DNA from: Virgibacillus_O sediminis | Lineage (GTDB): Bacteria > Bacillota > Bacilli > Bacillales > Amphibacillaceae | Direction: 5' to 3' | NCBI RefSeq assembly: GCF_042643265.1 | Contig: NZ_JBHRRZ010000008.1 | Coordinates: forward strand, 1 to 64,000 | DNA: 64,000 nucleotides | Shown: positions 16,657 through 25,601 of the stretch, piece by piece | Numbering within the stretch: the stretch's first letter is position 1 | Layout of the letters: each line of letters starts with the position of its first letter | Notes under the pieces: generated by a model | What the model was told of the DNA's origin: nothing | What the model saw: the letters and a program-made list of their open reading frames with translations, nothing else | Database searches by the model: none | Made by a program: the position numbers and the translations under genes

Positions 16657-18863
16657 AGAAAGAAACCGGTTCGATTACTCGAATCCTGTATCAAAACGAG
16701 GATTTCCTGATTGCAGTCTTACGGACGGAGTCTGAAGACATAAAAATCAAGGGGAATATCTACGGTGTGGAAAAAGGGGAAACGGTGGCCGTGAGAGGGA
16801 CATGGGACAACCACCCGAAATACGGGGAACAGTTTGCTGTGGAATCCTGGGAAAGGCCTATCCCGCAGACTGAAGAACAGATTCTGGCGTTTCTCACCTC
16901 ATCGATGGTCAAGGGATGTGGCAAGAAACAGGCAAAAGCGATTGTCCAGCAATTCGGAGGCAAAGCGTTAGAGATTATTTCCGAGGAACGGGAGTCTTGC
17001 CTTACAGGAATCAAGGGGATAGGCAAGAAACGGGCAAAGAAGATTGTGGGTAGTGTGATATCTACCTTCGAAGTACAGAGAATCGTATCAGAACTGCTCG
17101 TGTATGGCATCACCGCGAACATGGCTTTGCGAGCCTACCGGGAGTATGGGGCGAATATTCTGGCCATCCTCAAAAGAAATCCCTACAAGCTCACAGAATT
17201 AGATCTGGTGGGGTTTCAAAAAGCGGACGAGATTGCTAGAAGGATAGGGATTATGCCGACATCAGGCTACCGTATCGAAGCATGCTTGCAATATGTTTTA
17301 CAGAAAAGGTGTATGGAGTCAGGGCATACGTATATCCCCAAAGAAGAATGGCTGGAAGAAACGGAAAGGGCTTTGAATCATCAGTCGGAACCATCCGAGA
17401 TGGTTTCCATGGACGAGCTGGAAGACAGCTTAATGTGTTCGGAAGAAAAACTCATCGTCAACGAAGACGAATGTATATACCCGAAATTCCTGTATCAACA
17501 GGAAGAGAAATTGAGCCGGAAACTCTCCAAAATGAGAGGTTCACGGTATGGGCGAGGTATGCCCGAATGTGACAGGCAGATGGAAAAGTATCAAAGGAAA
17601 AACCAAATGATTCTCGCAGAAAAACAACGGGAAGCCATCAAGCAATTGTTTCGTGAACAAATCCTTATTCTGACTGGTGGTCCCGGTACGGGGAAAACGA
17701 CAGTGGTAAAGGCCATGATCGATATCTATCAGAAAATGTACCCCAAAGCTGCAATCAGTCTTGCGGCACCGACCGGCAGGGCGAGCAGGAAATTGTCTGA
17801 GGTTGCCGGGCATGAAGCTTCCACGATTCATAGGTTGATTGGATACCGGCAGGGTGAACGTCCGGAATATAACAAGGATAACAAGCTGCCATGCAAATTA
17901 TTGGTGCTGGACGAAATGTCGATGGTGGATGTCAGTTTAGCCAGTTATCTTTTTCAGGCGCTTGACCCCGACACGACAGTATTGATGGTAGGGGATATTG
18001 ATCAATTGCCTTCTGTCAGCCCGGGGAATGTGCTGAGAGATATGATCCATGCAGGTATTCCAACAGTAAGGCTTACAGAGGTTTTCCGGCAGGCACAGGA
18101 AAGCCAAATCATTAATAACGCTCATCGAATCAATCAAGGGAAGTCCATACTTTTCGATAAAGAAAAAGATGACTTCTTTTTTCTTTTGCAGGAAGATCCG
18201 GTGAAGATAGCAGAATTAATGGTGAAAAGTGCCAAGCGATTCATGGAAATGGGCTATTCCTTATCAGACATTCTACTGTTAAGCCCAATGAGAAAAGGGC
18301 CTGTGGGGACGATAGCGTTGAATGAAAAGCTGCGGGAGGCTCTTAATCCCCCGTCACCTGAGAAAAACGAGTGGAAGGTGGGCAAAAGGCTGTTTCGCAC
18401 AGGAGATAAAGTGATACAAACTCAAACGAATTATGACAAGCAAGTATTCAATGGCGACATGGGGATCATTCAATCTTTTACCAGTGAAAGGGATGATAAC
18501 GGCGACCCGGTGGAGGTGATGAAAGTGAATTTCGATGGGAATGTTGTTTCCTATGCCCGGAATGCCGTCAAAGAACTGGAATTGGGATACGCTATAACCA
18601 TCCATAAATCGCAGGGTGGAGAAGCCCCCATCGTTATCATGCCAGTCACCGTCAGCCATTATGTGATGCTGGCCCGCAACCTGATATACACTGGGATGAC
18701 AAGAGCGAGAGAGAAGGTGATATTCATCGGCACCGAGAAAGCAATGAATATAGCCATTCAAAACAACCAAATAGCCCAGAGAAATAGCAGGCTGGCTGAG
18801 CGGTTGGTTCGGTTAGAGGAGAGGCAAAAATGTAGAAAGGAAGGGATAGCTCTTAGTCAGTGA
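16653..18863 (+). CDS. RecD2-like DNA helicase
   Basis: The 736-residue protein has an N-terminal OB-like and helix-hairpin-helix part (KGCGKKQAKAIV and GIKGIGKKRAKKIVG) and a superfamily 1B motor. The motor shows Walker A LTGGPGTGKTTVVKAM near 343, DEMSMVD near 425, GDIDQLPSV near 450 and the C-terminal AITIHKSQGGEAPIV near 645. RecD2 (YrrC) unwinds DNA 5' to 3'. It may serve element replication or strand processing in transfer. The ATG at 16653 overlaps the previous stop as ATGA, so I prefer it to a reading from 16623. Confidence 0.88.
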   Translation: MKKETGSITRILYQNEDFLIAVLRTESEDIKIKGNIYGVEKGETVAVRGTWDNHPKYGEQFAVESWERPIPQTEEQILAFLTSSMVKGCGKKQAKAIVQQFGGKALEIISEERESCLTGIKGIGKKRAKKIVGSVISTFEVQRIVSELLVYGITANMALRAYREYGANILAILKRNPYKLTELDLVGFQKADEIARRIGIMPTSGYRIEACLQYVLQKRCMESGHTYIPKEEWLEETERALNHQSEPSEMVSMDELEDSLMCSEEKLIVNEDECIYPKFLYQQEEKLSRKLSKMRGSRYGRGMPECDRQMEKYQRKNQMILAEKQREAIKQLFREQILILTGGPGTGKTTVVKAMIDIYQKMYPKAAISLAAPTGRASRKLSEVAGHEASTIHRLIGYRQGERPEYNKDNKLPCKLLVLDEMSMVDVSLASYLFQALDPDTTVLMVGDIDQLPSVSPGNVLRDMIHAGIPTVRLTEVFRQAQESQIINNAHRINQGKSILFDKEKDDFFFLLQEDPVKIAELMVKSAKRFMEMGYSLSDILLLSPMRKGPVGTIALNEKLREALNPPSPEKNEWKVGKRLFRTGDKVIQTQTNYDKQVFNGDMGIIQSFTSERDDNGDPVEVMKVNFDGNVVSYARNAVKELELGYAITIHKSQGGEAPIVIMPVTVSHYVMLARNLIYTGMTRAREKVIFIGTEKAMNIAIQNNQIAQRNSRLAERLVRLEERQKCRKEGIALSQ

Positions 18864-18892
18864 AATATGGATGGAAATGAGTGGAAGGATCA

Positions 18893-19537
18893 ATGAGCAG
18901 GAAGAACGATTTTCAACAAGCTGAGCATCAAGCCAGATTACGAGATACGCAAAACCATATAGATTTAACGGCCATATCCCTGGAGGAGAGCAAAGCGAAT
19001 GAACAGGGGTATGGCCTTTTTAAGATGAGGAAGAAAAACCACGCGCTTTTCTGTCAGGCCATACAGGAAAACCTGGACACCGTGATAAAAAGCAAACTGC
19101 TGACGAACAGCGAGATAGGGCTACTCCTCTCCCTCATGCCTTTGGTGCAGTTGCATTCCAACGCAATCATTGATAGGGAAAGTAATGAATTCATGAGCAT
19201 CTCCAACATCGCCCGATACCTGGATAGGGAAAGGACATCCACTAGCAAGCTGATATCCCGGCTGTTACAGAAAGGGATGCTGTTCGAGTTTGCGAATGTA
19301 CAGGAGATTAAGGAATATAAGCGGAGTGTTACGCAGCGGCCTTTATTTATGAATCCTGAAATTATCTATTCGGGAGACCGCAACCGTATAAATGCCACCT
19401 TGTCCAGGCTGGTCATGGAATTTGATCGTTTGGAACGTAAAAAGGTGTACCTGCCCTGGAAATTATGGTTGAAACATGGCAGCGAATTCGGAAGGCTATA
19501 TCGAAGAAAAACCTATCTGCAACTAAAGAAGCAATAG
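18893..19537 (+). CDS. winged-helix protein, RepL-like replication initiator candidate
   Basis: The 214 residues include a winged helix with MSISNIARYLDRERTSTSKL and ISRLLQKGMLFEF, then RPLFMNPEIIYSGDRNRINA. The latter resembles the 'MNPxx...GD' stretch of the Firmicute RepL plasmid initiators. AAGGA precedes the ATG at 18893; a GTG at 18881 is an alternative. Four palindromic iteron-like sequences follow directly, which fits an initiator next to its origin. It is a similarity of pattern only, not a firm family match. Confidence 0.5.
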   Translation: MSRKNDFQQAEHQARLRDTQNHIDLTAISLEESKANEQGYGLFKMRKKNHALFCQAIQENLDTVIKSKLLTNSEIGLLLSLMPLVQLHSNAIIDRESNEFMSISNIARYLDRERTSTSKLISRLLQKGMLFEFANVQEIKEYKRSVTQRPLFMNPEIIYSGDRNRINATLSRLVMEFDRLERKKVYLPWKLWLKHGSEFGRLYRRKTYLQLKKQ

Positions 19538-19995
19538 TATCTGTGGTCTATAACCACACGTCAAATCGTTGATATAACAAGATTGGAAAAGAATCGCCTG
19601 TGAGGGTGTGCAATATAACCACACCTGAAACAAAGGGAGACGTATGAAGAAGGGGTGTGGCAAAAAAACCACACCTGTGTGGCGAAAATGCCACACCCTA
19701 AATCTCCTGCAAAAGTTGATGTGGCAGGTTTTATCGCCATGTCATGCATGGTTTCCTATTCTCACTCTCTATATATACAACTGAGATTGGTGATCGACGC
19801 TCAAGCTTTAGGGGGGACTAGGTCTCGCAATATCATCATGTGAACTTCTCTAAATAAGGGGACAGGAAAATACGAAAGGGGTTAAATGGGGCTGGTTCAA
19901 TAACCTCCACCCAAATAAGTCTTCTTATGCAATAGGCAATATTTAATCAGGCAGGAGGATTCTGTGGTCTGTGTAAATAGAGAGGATGTGAAAGC
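19538..19995. repeat. palindromic iterons, candidate ICE origin or partition site
   Basis: This 458-bp gene-free region contains four palindromes of the form GGTGTGG-N6-8-CCACACC, at 19542-19558, 19604-19625, 19654-19675 and 19677-19697; the last two are adjacent. The remaining 300 bp (19698-19995) hold no gene that I can support. Iterons beside a possible initiator suggest a double-strand origin, though an operator array or oriT is possible. Confidence 0.6.
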
Positions 19996-20139
19996 ATGAG
20001 TCAAAATAGATTGATAGATGTGAATGAATTAGAAAGATTTTTGTGGTATTTGCAGAGTAAATCCAACGGTGTCTTTGAAAGGGAGACAGAACAGGCCGTG
20101 AAACGGTTTTTGGCTGAGATAAGGAGGGATGGAGGATGA
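19996..20139 (+). CDS. small hypothetical protein
   Basis: A 47-residue reading frame starting MSQNRLIDVNELERFLWYL is preceded by AGAGGATG and ends in AEIRRDGG. The stop overlaps the start of the next small gene as ATGA, which supports real translation. I do not recognise a family; it is charged, probably helical and soluble. Confidence 0.55.
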   Translation: MSQNRLIDVNELERFLWYLQSKSNGVFERETEQAVKRFLAEIRRDGG

Positions 20140-20282
20140 AGACTTCTTGTTCAATCTGCAAGCGTCAGAGCGAGGATGTAGAGGAGAAAAACGACCGGTT
20201 CATCTGCACGGAGTGTTTAGGCTGGGTAGATGAGATAGAACTGAGAATCACGGAACAATTAAGAGAGAACGAGTTAGCATAA
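20136..20282 (+). CDS. small zinc-ribbon-like protein
   Basis: The 48 residues contain two CxxC pairs, CSICKRQ and CTECLGW, spaced by 17 residues, which can bind one zinc ion. It overlaps the preceding gene by four bases (ATGA), has GGAGG inside the previous coding end, and its stop is directly followed by the next ATG. Function unknown. Confidence 0.6.
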   Translation: MKTSCSICKRQSEDVEEKNDRFICTECLGWVDEIELRITEQLRENELA

Positions 20283-20735
20283 ATGGAATGGAGTACCCAC
20301 TGCCTATCCGGAATGGTAGCCGGTCATCTCATTACGGGCGGAGACTGGCGAGGAGCACTAATAGGAGGAGTAGCGGCAGTCATTCCCGATTTGGATGAGC
20401 CCAAATCCAAGTTTGGTAGACTCTTCTTGCCCATTGCTTATCCAATCAATAAAGTGTTTGGTCATCGGACGATTACCCATTCCCTGCTGTTTGCAGTTCT
20501 GGCTGGAATGTTACTGTATCATCTTACGGAGAAATGGGTATGGCTGGGAACCAGTGCCGGGATATTGGCTCATATTCTAGGTGATATGCTGACCGGGAGG
20601 GTGAAGTTTTTTTACCCAGCCCAAAAATCACTTGGTATAAGCACTAATCCGTTGATGTTCATCATCCTTGATCGAATAACAGCGATTCTATCGTTATTGT
20701 ATATCACTAGAAACATACTACTAATTCTCTTCTAA
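20283..20735 (+). CDS. membrane-bound metal-dependent hydrolase (YdjM/DUF457 family)
   Basis: The 150-residue membrane protein has the family pattern THCLSGMVAGH, IPDLDEPKS and GHRTITHSLLF, whose histidines and aspartates are the presumed metal ligands, followed by about four hydrophobic segments. The family is widespread on mobile elements and phages; its substrate is unclear. The ATG follows the previous stop with no gap. Confidence 0.8.
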   Translation: MEWSTHCLSGMVAGHLITGGDWRGALIGGVAAVIPDLDEPKSKFGRLFLPIAYPINKVFGHRTITHSLLFAVLAGMLLYHLTEKWVWLGTSAGILAHILGDMLTGRVKFFYPAQKSLGISTNPLMFIILDRITAILSLLYITRNILLILF

Positions 20736-21028
20736 ATAGACACAGAAGCTATAACCTAACGAATTCACTTAAGAGGTGTAAACAAGTTACAGCAGAATTC
20801 GCAAGGGTGAAAAATTATTTCTGACTATGATTTTTCTGCAATTACGTGTTTGGTTGAGTATGCTAAATGAAGGAGTTGAAGATAAATGATAAAATGAATG
20901 GTGAAAGATCTGAAAACAAATAATAATTCGTTTTTCAACTAACGGAACATTCTTGAGTGGCAAAAAATTTTTTCATTATTTCTAACTTAAGTGATACAAA
21001 AATAACGAAAAGCATAGAGGGGCTATGC

Positions 21029-22042
21029 ATGATACAATACCCTTTCTTAGAACAAGGGGCAACTATAGGGGTTACTGCACCATCATCTGGAGTTTCAAGT
21101 GAATTACATGAATTGCTGAATGCTGCATTTAAAAGTATGGAAAAGAAAGGCTTTAACATCATTAGTGGTGAAACTGCTTGGGTTCAGAATAAGGCAAAGT
21201 CTGCATCCGCTAAGAAGCGTGCAGAAGAGTTTAATAAAATGATGCTTAATGAAAATATCCAACTAATCTTTCCTCCTTGGGGTGGAGAACTACTTATTGA
21301 AACACTTGAATATATTGACTTTGAAAATATACAGGATAAGTGGGTATTAGGTTACTCTGATATTAGTCTACTATTGCTAGCGATCACATTGAAGACTGGC
21401 GTTGCTACTGCCCATGGAACAAATTTAGTGGATTTAAGAGGAGAGTATTCTGATGATACGACAGCAATGTGGCAATCAGTTTTGTCTACCAAAAAGGGTG
21501 AATCAATCCTTCAACGGTCATCGGAAAAATATCAAAAGGAATGGCAATTTGATAACCCGACTCCTTATATTTTCAACCTAACAGAACAAACTTACTGGAA
21601 ATCAACTGTTAACGATAAAGTGAAGATACAGGGGCGTTTACTTGGTGGATGTGTTGATACAATTAGGCATTTAGCTGGTACACCATATGGGGATGTACGG
21701 AATTTTGAAGAGAATTATATTGAAGGAGATTCTGTCATTTGGTTTCTAGAAAACTGCGAGTTATCAACGACTGATCTACGTAGATCCCTTGTACAAATGA
21801 AATTAGCTGGTTGGTTTGACAATTGTAATGGCATTTTGTTTGGTAGAAGTTCAGCTAATACGTCTGTTACAAATTATACAGTTGAAGATGTTTATAAAGA
21901 ACTTTCAGAAGAGCTTCAAATTCCTATCTTATACGATGTTGATTGTGGTCATGTTCCACCACAAATTACTTTCATAAACGGAGCATACGCAGAAGTTAAA
22001 TCCGAACATGGAAAAGGCAAGGTATTACAAATTTTCAAGTAA
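21029..22042 (+). CDS. S66 family LD-carboxypeptidase / MccF-like peptidase
   Basis: S66 serine peptidases cleave LD-peptide bonds in murein or inactivate microcin C-like nucleotide peptides. The 337 residues include GATIGVTAPSSGV at the N-terminus, FPPWGGELLIETLEYID (oxyanion/substrate loop), LGYSDISLLLLA with the nucleophile serine near 115, and WFLENCE and DVDCGHVPPQ for the catalytic Glu and His. AGAGGGG lies just upstream of the ATG at 21029; the longer frame from 20957 uses a GTG without a site. It is probably cargo conferring self-protection against an antibiotic. Confidence 0.85.
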   Translation: MIQYPFLEQGATIGVTAPSSGVSSELHELLNAAFKSMEKKGFNIISGETAWVQNKAKSASAKKRAEEFNKMMLNENIQLIFPPWGGELLIETLEYIDFENIQDKWVLGYSDISLLLLAITLKTGVATAHGTNLVDLRGEYSDDTTAMWQSVLSTKKGESILQRSSEKYQKEWQFDNPTPYIFNLTEQTYWKSTVNDKVKIQGRLLGGCVDTIRHLAGTPYGDVRNFEENYIEGDSVIWFLENCELSTTDLRRSLVQMKLAGWFDNCNGILFGRSSANTSVTNYTVEDVYKELSEELQIPILYDVDCGHVPPQITFINGAYAEVKSEHGKGKVLQIFK

Positions 22043-22103
22043 CATATACTGTACTGTAGATTGAAACACCGTTATTAAGCGTAGCGAGCGCAAGAGTTTA
22101 ACA

Positions 22104-22132
22104 AGGCGATCATCAAATTGATCGTCTTTTTT
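22104..22132 (+). terminator. terminator after the S66 peptidase gene
   Basis: AGGCGATCA pairs with TGATCGTC (one wobble) across a short loop and is followed by six T. Confidence 0.75.
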
Positions 22133-22175
22133 AGATACGGCTATATTGATTTTATCGAAGAAAAGGGGCAGTAGA

Positions 22176-22739
22176 ATGCTAACAGATTTTAAAAATAGTC
22201 TTTCGTGTTTAAATGAAATTATTTACTTTGATGATAATCAGTTTCTTCGAGAGAAGACCAAAGATGCGGTTAGATTACAACAGTATATTGATGTAGCAAT
22301 CGAGTTATTGAAAAGTACGTTAAATGAGGAAGAAAAGTACTTTGTGCGGGGGACACTTGGTAATTTGTACAGGATAAATGGGGAACCGCAAAAGGCTATT
22401 AACAATCTTAACTTTTGTCTTAATTATGCTCAAGAAGGTCAGCTAACATCAAAAGAGATAGTCTCACTAATACGGCTAGGGGAAGCATTAAAATATAATA
22501 ACAATCATAATGAGGCACTAAACAAATTCAACCAGGCCTTGGAAAGATGCCAATGTAATAATATGGATAACTATATAGACTACGTACACCAGCATAAGGG
22601 GAAGTGCCTTATGGAATTGTCAAGGTTAGATGAAGCAGAAGAATGCTTCTTAGAGGCTCTTAGAATAAGGAAGCAAAAAGGGAATCCGGAGTTAATTAGT
22701 TCAACACAAGCAGCAATTGATTTATTATATTCCTATTAG
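22176..22739 (+). CDS. tetratricopeptide-repeat protein
   Basis: The 187-residue soluble protein shows TPR-like helices, e.g. LGNLYRINGEPQKAINNL, IRLGEALKYNNNHNEALNKF and KCLMELSRLDEAEECFLEAL, each with the usual small/aromatic spacing. The ATG at 22176 has AAAGGGG before it. It could be a binding or regulatory partner of cargo genes; no enzymatic domain is visible. Confidence 0.75.
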   Translation: MLTDFKNSLSCLNEIIYFDDNQFLREKTKDAVRLQQYIDVAIELLKSTLNEEEKYFVRGTLGNLYRINGEPQKAINNLNFCLNYAQEGQLTSKEIVSLIRLGEALKYNNNHNEALNKFNQALERCQCNNMDNYIDYVHQHKGKCLMELSRLDEAEECFLEALRIRKQKGNPELISSTQAAIDLLYSY

Positions 22740-22810
22740 GAGAGCGATATTAAATAATTGGATTTAGCCTTGTGATAATGGATATTTTAATTAAATTAGG
22801 TGGTGAGAAA

Positions 22811-23233
22811 ATGTCGATTAGAGGGCTTAATCATTTTTTATTTTCAGTTTCCGACTTAGAAAAAGCTATAGAGTTTTATAAAAGTGTATTTAATGCAAAA
22901 CTATTAGTAAAGGGTAGGAAAACGGCTTACTTCTATGTAAACGGAATGTGGTTTGCTCTTAATGTAGAAAAAGACATCCCCCGTAATGAAATACATCAAT
23001 CCTACACACATATTGCTTTCTCAATCGAAGAGGAAGAATTTGATGAAATCTACAACAGATTAAAGAAATTAAATGTAAATATATTATCAGGTCGTCCGAG
23101 AGATGGGAGAGATAAAAAGTCCATATATTTTACAGACCCAGATGGGCATAAATTTGAATTTCATACAGGTACATTGCAAGATAGATTGGATTACTACAAA
23201 CAAGAGAAACCACATATGGAATTTTTCGATTAA
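22811..23233 (+). CDS. fosB: metallothiol transferase FosB (fosfomycin resistance)
   Basis: FosB opens the epoxide of fosfomycin by adding bacillithiol, using a divalent metal. The 140 residues closely follow B. subtilis FosB: GLNHFLFSVSDLEKAIEFY (metal His 8), SYTHIAF (His), the segment SIYFTDPDGHKFEFHTGTL with the metal Glu, and the C-terminal LDYYKQEKPHM. GGTGAG precedes the ATG at 22811. Its place in the ICE makes the resistance potentially transferable. Confidence 0.93.
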   Translation: MSIRGLNHFLFSVSDLEKAIEFYKSVFNAKLLVKGRKTAYFYVNGMWFALNVEKDIPRNEIHQSYTHIAFSIEEEEFDEIYNRLKKLNVNILSGRPRDGRDKKSIYFTDPDGHKFEFHTGTLQDRLDYYKQEKPHMEFFD

Positions 23234-23275
23234 AAAATTTTTTGCTAACAAGCGTGTGCGTTAGTTATGTGATAA

Positions 23276-23312
23276 AAAGGGCTTGGAACTTTTAATTCCC
23301 AAGCTCTTTTTG
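23276..23312 (+). terminator. terminator after fosB
   Basis: AAAGGGCTTGGAA pairs with TTCCCAAGCTCTTT with small imperfections and is followed by TTTTTG. Confidence 0.8.
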
Positions 23313-23324
23313 TATGAATCCTAC

Positions 23325-23375
23325 TGTGAATGTCCTTAGATATTTCTGTGATTTAGCATGTTACTCCATGTGATT
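23325..23375. repeat. three 22-bp-phased TGTGAWT repeats upstream of parM (candidate parC)
   Basis: TGTGAAT at 23325, TGTGATT at 23347 and TGTGATT at 23369 are exactly 22 bp apart, i.e. two helical turns, in the leader of the ParM-like gene. Segregation centromeres and autoregulatory operators of ParR-type proteins have this organisation. Confidence 0.45.
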
Positions 23376-23456
23376 CGCAGTTTGCACCGAACAAGTAAAC
23401 CAGTTTGCCATTACTGGATATTTTTAATTAATCTAAACTAAAAGGAGGACATAGAT

Positions 23457-24502
23457 ATGGAACAAGTTGCAGTTGACTTGGGTTACGGATATGTGAAGGC
23501 AATATCTTCATCGGGAAGGAGAATCGTATTTCCTTCTCTGGTCGGGAAAGGCTTTGACCGAAGTATTACGAGTGTTCTGGGTGAAACCCCCGATGACATC
23601 CAAAATATCCATCTGGAATATCAGGAGGAGGCATATTTTGTAGGAGAATTGGCGAAAGAATCACGCTCAGCTTCCCGTATATTTGAACGGGAACGTTTCA
23701 GTCACATCTACACGCAGATATTACTGAACGCGGCGATCCAGATGGTGACCGAAGATGACATGGTAAAAGTTTCTACAGGATTGCCTTTGGACTTCTATCA
23801 GTCACAGGCGAAAGAATTCCGGCAGTCTATTTTAGGAATACAGCCGGTTACTAGGTGGAAGACTGGGCCATTGGCTGAAAGAGAAAAGAGGATCAACATC
23901 CATCAGGCGATGGTTTTCCCGCAGGGTGCATCAGCAATTTTTTCAGCACTCATGAAGGTAAATATGTCTATCCGCAGCTGATGGAAGAAGGGAATATGAT
24001 TGCATTGATTGACATCGGTTTCCGGACCACTGATTTTGTCGTAGTGGAGATGCAGAAGAATGGTTCATTCGTTCCCAAGGCAAAGCTATCTGGGACGGTC
24101 GATGAAGGGGTCATCAACCTGCATCGGGATATCCGCCAGGTATTCAAGACCACAACGGGCGGAGCCGATTTAAGTGAATCGAACATCAGCAGGGTACTGA
24201 AGAATGAATTTCTTCCCTATAAAGGGAAACGAATTGAATTTTCGGAAGCCATTCAAAACAGCAAGCAGTCCATTGCTGCGAATATAACGGACCGGTTAAA
24301 GGGTGTTTGGGCAGAAGAGAGTGACTTATTTGATGCCGTTTTCCTCGCTGGAGGGGGAGGAGAGCTGTTTGAATCATTTATCCAGCCCCATTTCGACCAC
24401 CGTTTGGAAAAAGTGTTGGAAAATCAATTTGCGAACGCTATCGGATACTTGCGGTTGGGAAAAGCCCTGTCTCAACAGCAGCCTGCCAAAAAGATGGGAT
24501 AA
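23457..24502 (+). pseudogene. ParM/Alp7A-like actin ATPase, frameshifted
   Basis: Two adjacent frames together give an actin-like segregation ATPase of about 349 residues. The first (23457-23981) starts VAVDLGYGYVKAISSSG (phosphate 1 loop); the second continues with MIALIDIGFRTTDFVVVEM (phosphate 2) and AVFLAGGGGELF (adenosine loop). The frames change by -1 at a T6 tract (23938-23943); one additional T restores a continuous protein. This may be a real inactivating deletion, a sequencing error or slippage. AAGGAGG lies before the ATG. A ParR-like gene follows 3 bp later. Confidence 0.8.
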
Positions 24503-24505
24503 CCC

Positions 24506-24874
24506 ATGACAATGAATTGGAAGAAACGGTATAGCTTCCGCCTGACGGATAAAGATGAAGCGATTTATGAGTTTCTCGAAGGGCTGCCCGATAACAAAAG
24601 AAGCGAAGCCATACGGTTTCTGTTGCGAATGGCGGTGAAATACCTCCATGTAGAACAGAATCAGCAAGGGGAATTTGAACAGGTCATGCGGGAACTGAGA
24701 AAAATACAAGAGCAAATGGAAAGTCACCAAGAGATTATCCATCAATGGAAGGAGAAAAGCAACCATACGTCGGAGGTAGCAACAGATAAGGAAGAAGAGG
24801 ATATGAGCGATCGAGCCATTGCTGATACCGCCAATGCCTTTTTCTCCTCTTTTGGAGTTGATGAATACGAGTGA
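24506..24874 (+). CDS. ParR-like ribbon-helix-helix adaptor
   Basis: The 122-residue protein starts with KKRYSFRLTDKDEAIYEFL and LPDNKRSEAIRFLLRMAV, the strand-helix-helix pattern of ParR/Alp7R DNA-binding adaptors, then a coiled coil and an acidic C-terminus with FFSSFGV that could contact the actin filament. It directly follows the ParM-like gene, giving a type II partition cassette. Confidence 0.72.
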   Translation: MTMNWKKRYSFRLTDKDEAIYEFLEGLPDNKRSEAIRFLLRMAVKYLHVEQNQQGEFEQVMRELRKIQEQMESHQEIIHQWKEKSNHTSEVATDKEEEDMSDRAIADTANAFFSSFGVDEYE

Positions 24875-24890
24875 AAGGGCTGAGTGATAA

Positions 24891-25586
24891 GTGAGAATCC
24901 CGAAAAAGATACGATTGAATCGCTTCTGGCTCAACAGATTAATTAAGAAAATGAACCGACTGGGAACCTTGAACATACAAAAGACATATCGGCTTATGTT
25001 GTTAAGGACGGACCTCATTCAAACTGGGAACCCGTATATCGAGAACTGCCGAAATAATTTGTATGAGTGGAAGGAAAAGAAGGAAGCAGGCCGATTGAGT
25101 CTTTACCGTTATGCTTGGCAAACATCAAGCTTCTGGAAGTTAGCCCCTTGTATTCTTCTGATATGCTTCCTTGTAGGAATGGGGTTAGCCGTAAGGGAAA
25201 CTGGATTGCTGTCATCCTTGGGACCGATAAACTTTATTGCAAATCTGGTAGCTGCCGTTTCCTGGACCGTCATCTTTATGACCATGTTGGGGATCTATAA
25301 TATATGCCGGATAAGCTATAACAGAAATAAGAAGAATAAGATAACGAAACAACAAGAAGTCATTCAGCATATGAGAAGGACTATGGAGGCGATCAATAAG
25401 ACATTGGATGATTCCATCGTACCAAGGGAGTTGCTGACGCTCCCTGTATTAAAGCAAATGATGGCAATGATGGAATGGGAGGATATCAAGGGAAAGAAGA
25501 CACAGCTGGAAATTATAAGCTGGTATCTGCGCAAAGAAGGAAAGAGGAAGGCCCGCCAAGCTAAAAAGCGGTCGGTAATTAAATAG
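24891..25586 (+). CDS. membrane protein of the transfer region, unknown
   Basis: The 231-residue protein has a basic N-terminal part, two or three hydrophobic segments (about 88-105 and 115-140) and a long basic C-terminal helix region ending in KARQAKKRS. GTG is the probable start, 16 bp after the ParR-like gene. I do not recognise the family. Its place before the TcpC-TcpE genes suggests a role at the membrane in conjugation or segregation. Confidence 0.7.
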   Translation: MRIPKKIRLNRFWLNRLIKKMNRLGTLNIQKTYRLMLLRTDLIQTGNPYIENCRNNLYEWKEKKEAGRLSLYRYAWQTSSFWKLAPCILLICFLVGMGLAVRETGLLSSLGPINFIANLVAAVSWTVIFMTMLGIYNICRISYNRNKKNKITKQQEVIQHMRRTMEAINKTLDDSIVPRELLTLPVLKQMMAMMEWEDIKGKKTQLEIISWYLRKEGKRKARQAKKRSVIK

Positions 25587-25601
25587 TTTGCATGGTTAAT
25601 G

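Noticed and set aside
23925..23990. Programmed -1 frameshift producing full-length ParM
   Set aside because: The frame-0 codons ATT TTT TCA do not give an X XXY YYZ heptamer and no downstream stimulatory hairpin is evident; a homopolymer indel is simpler.
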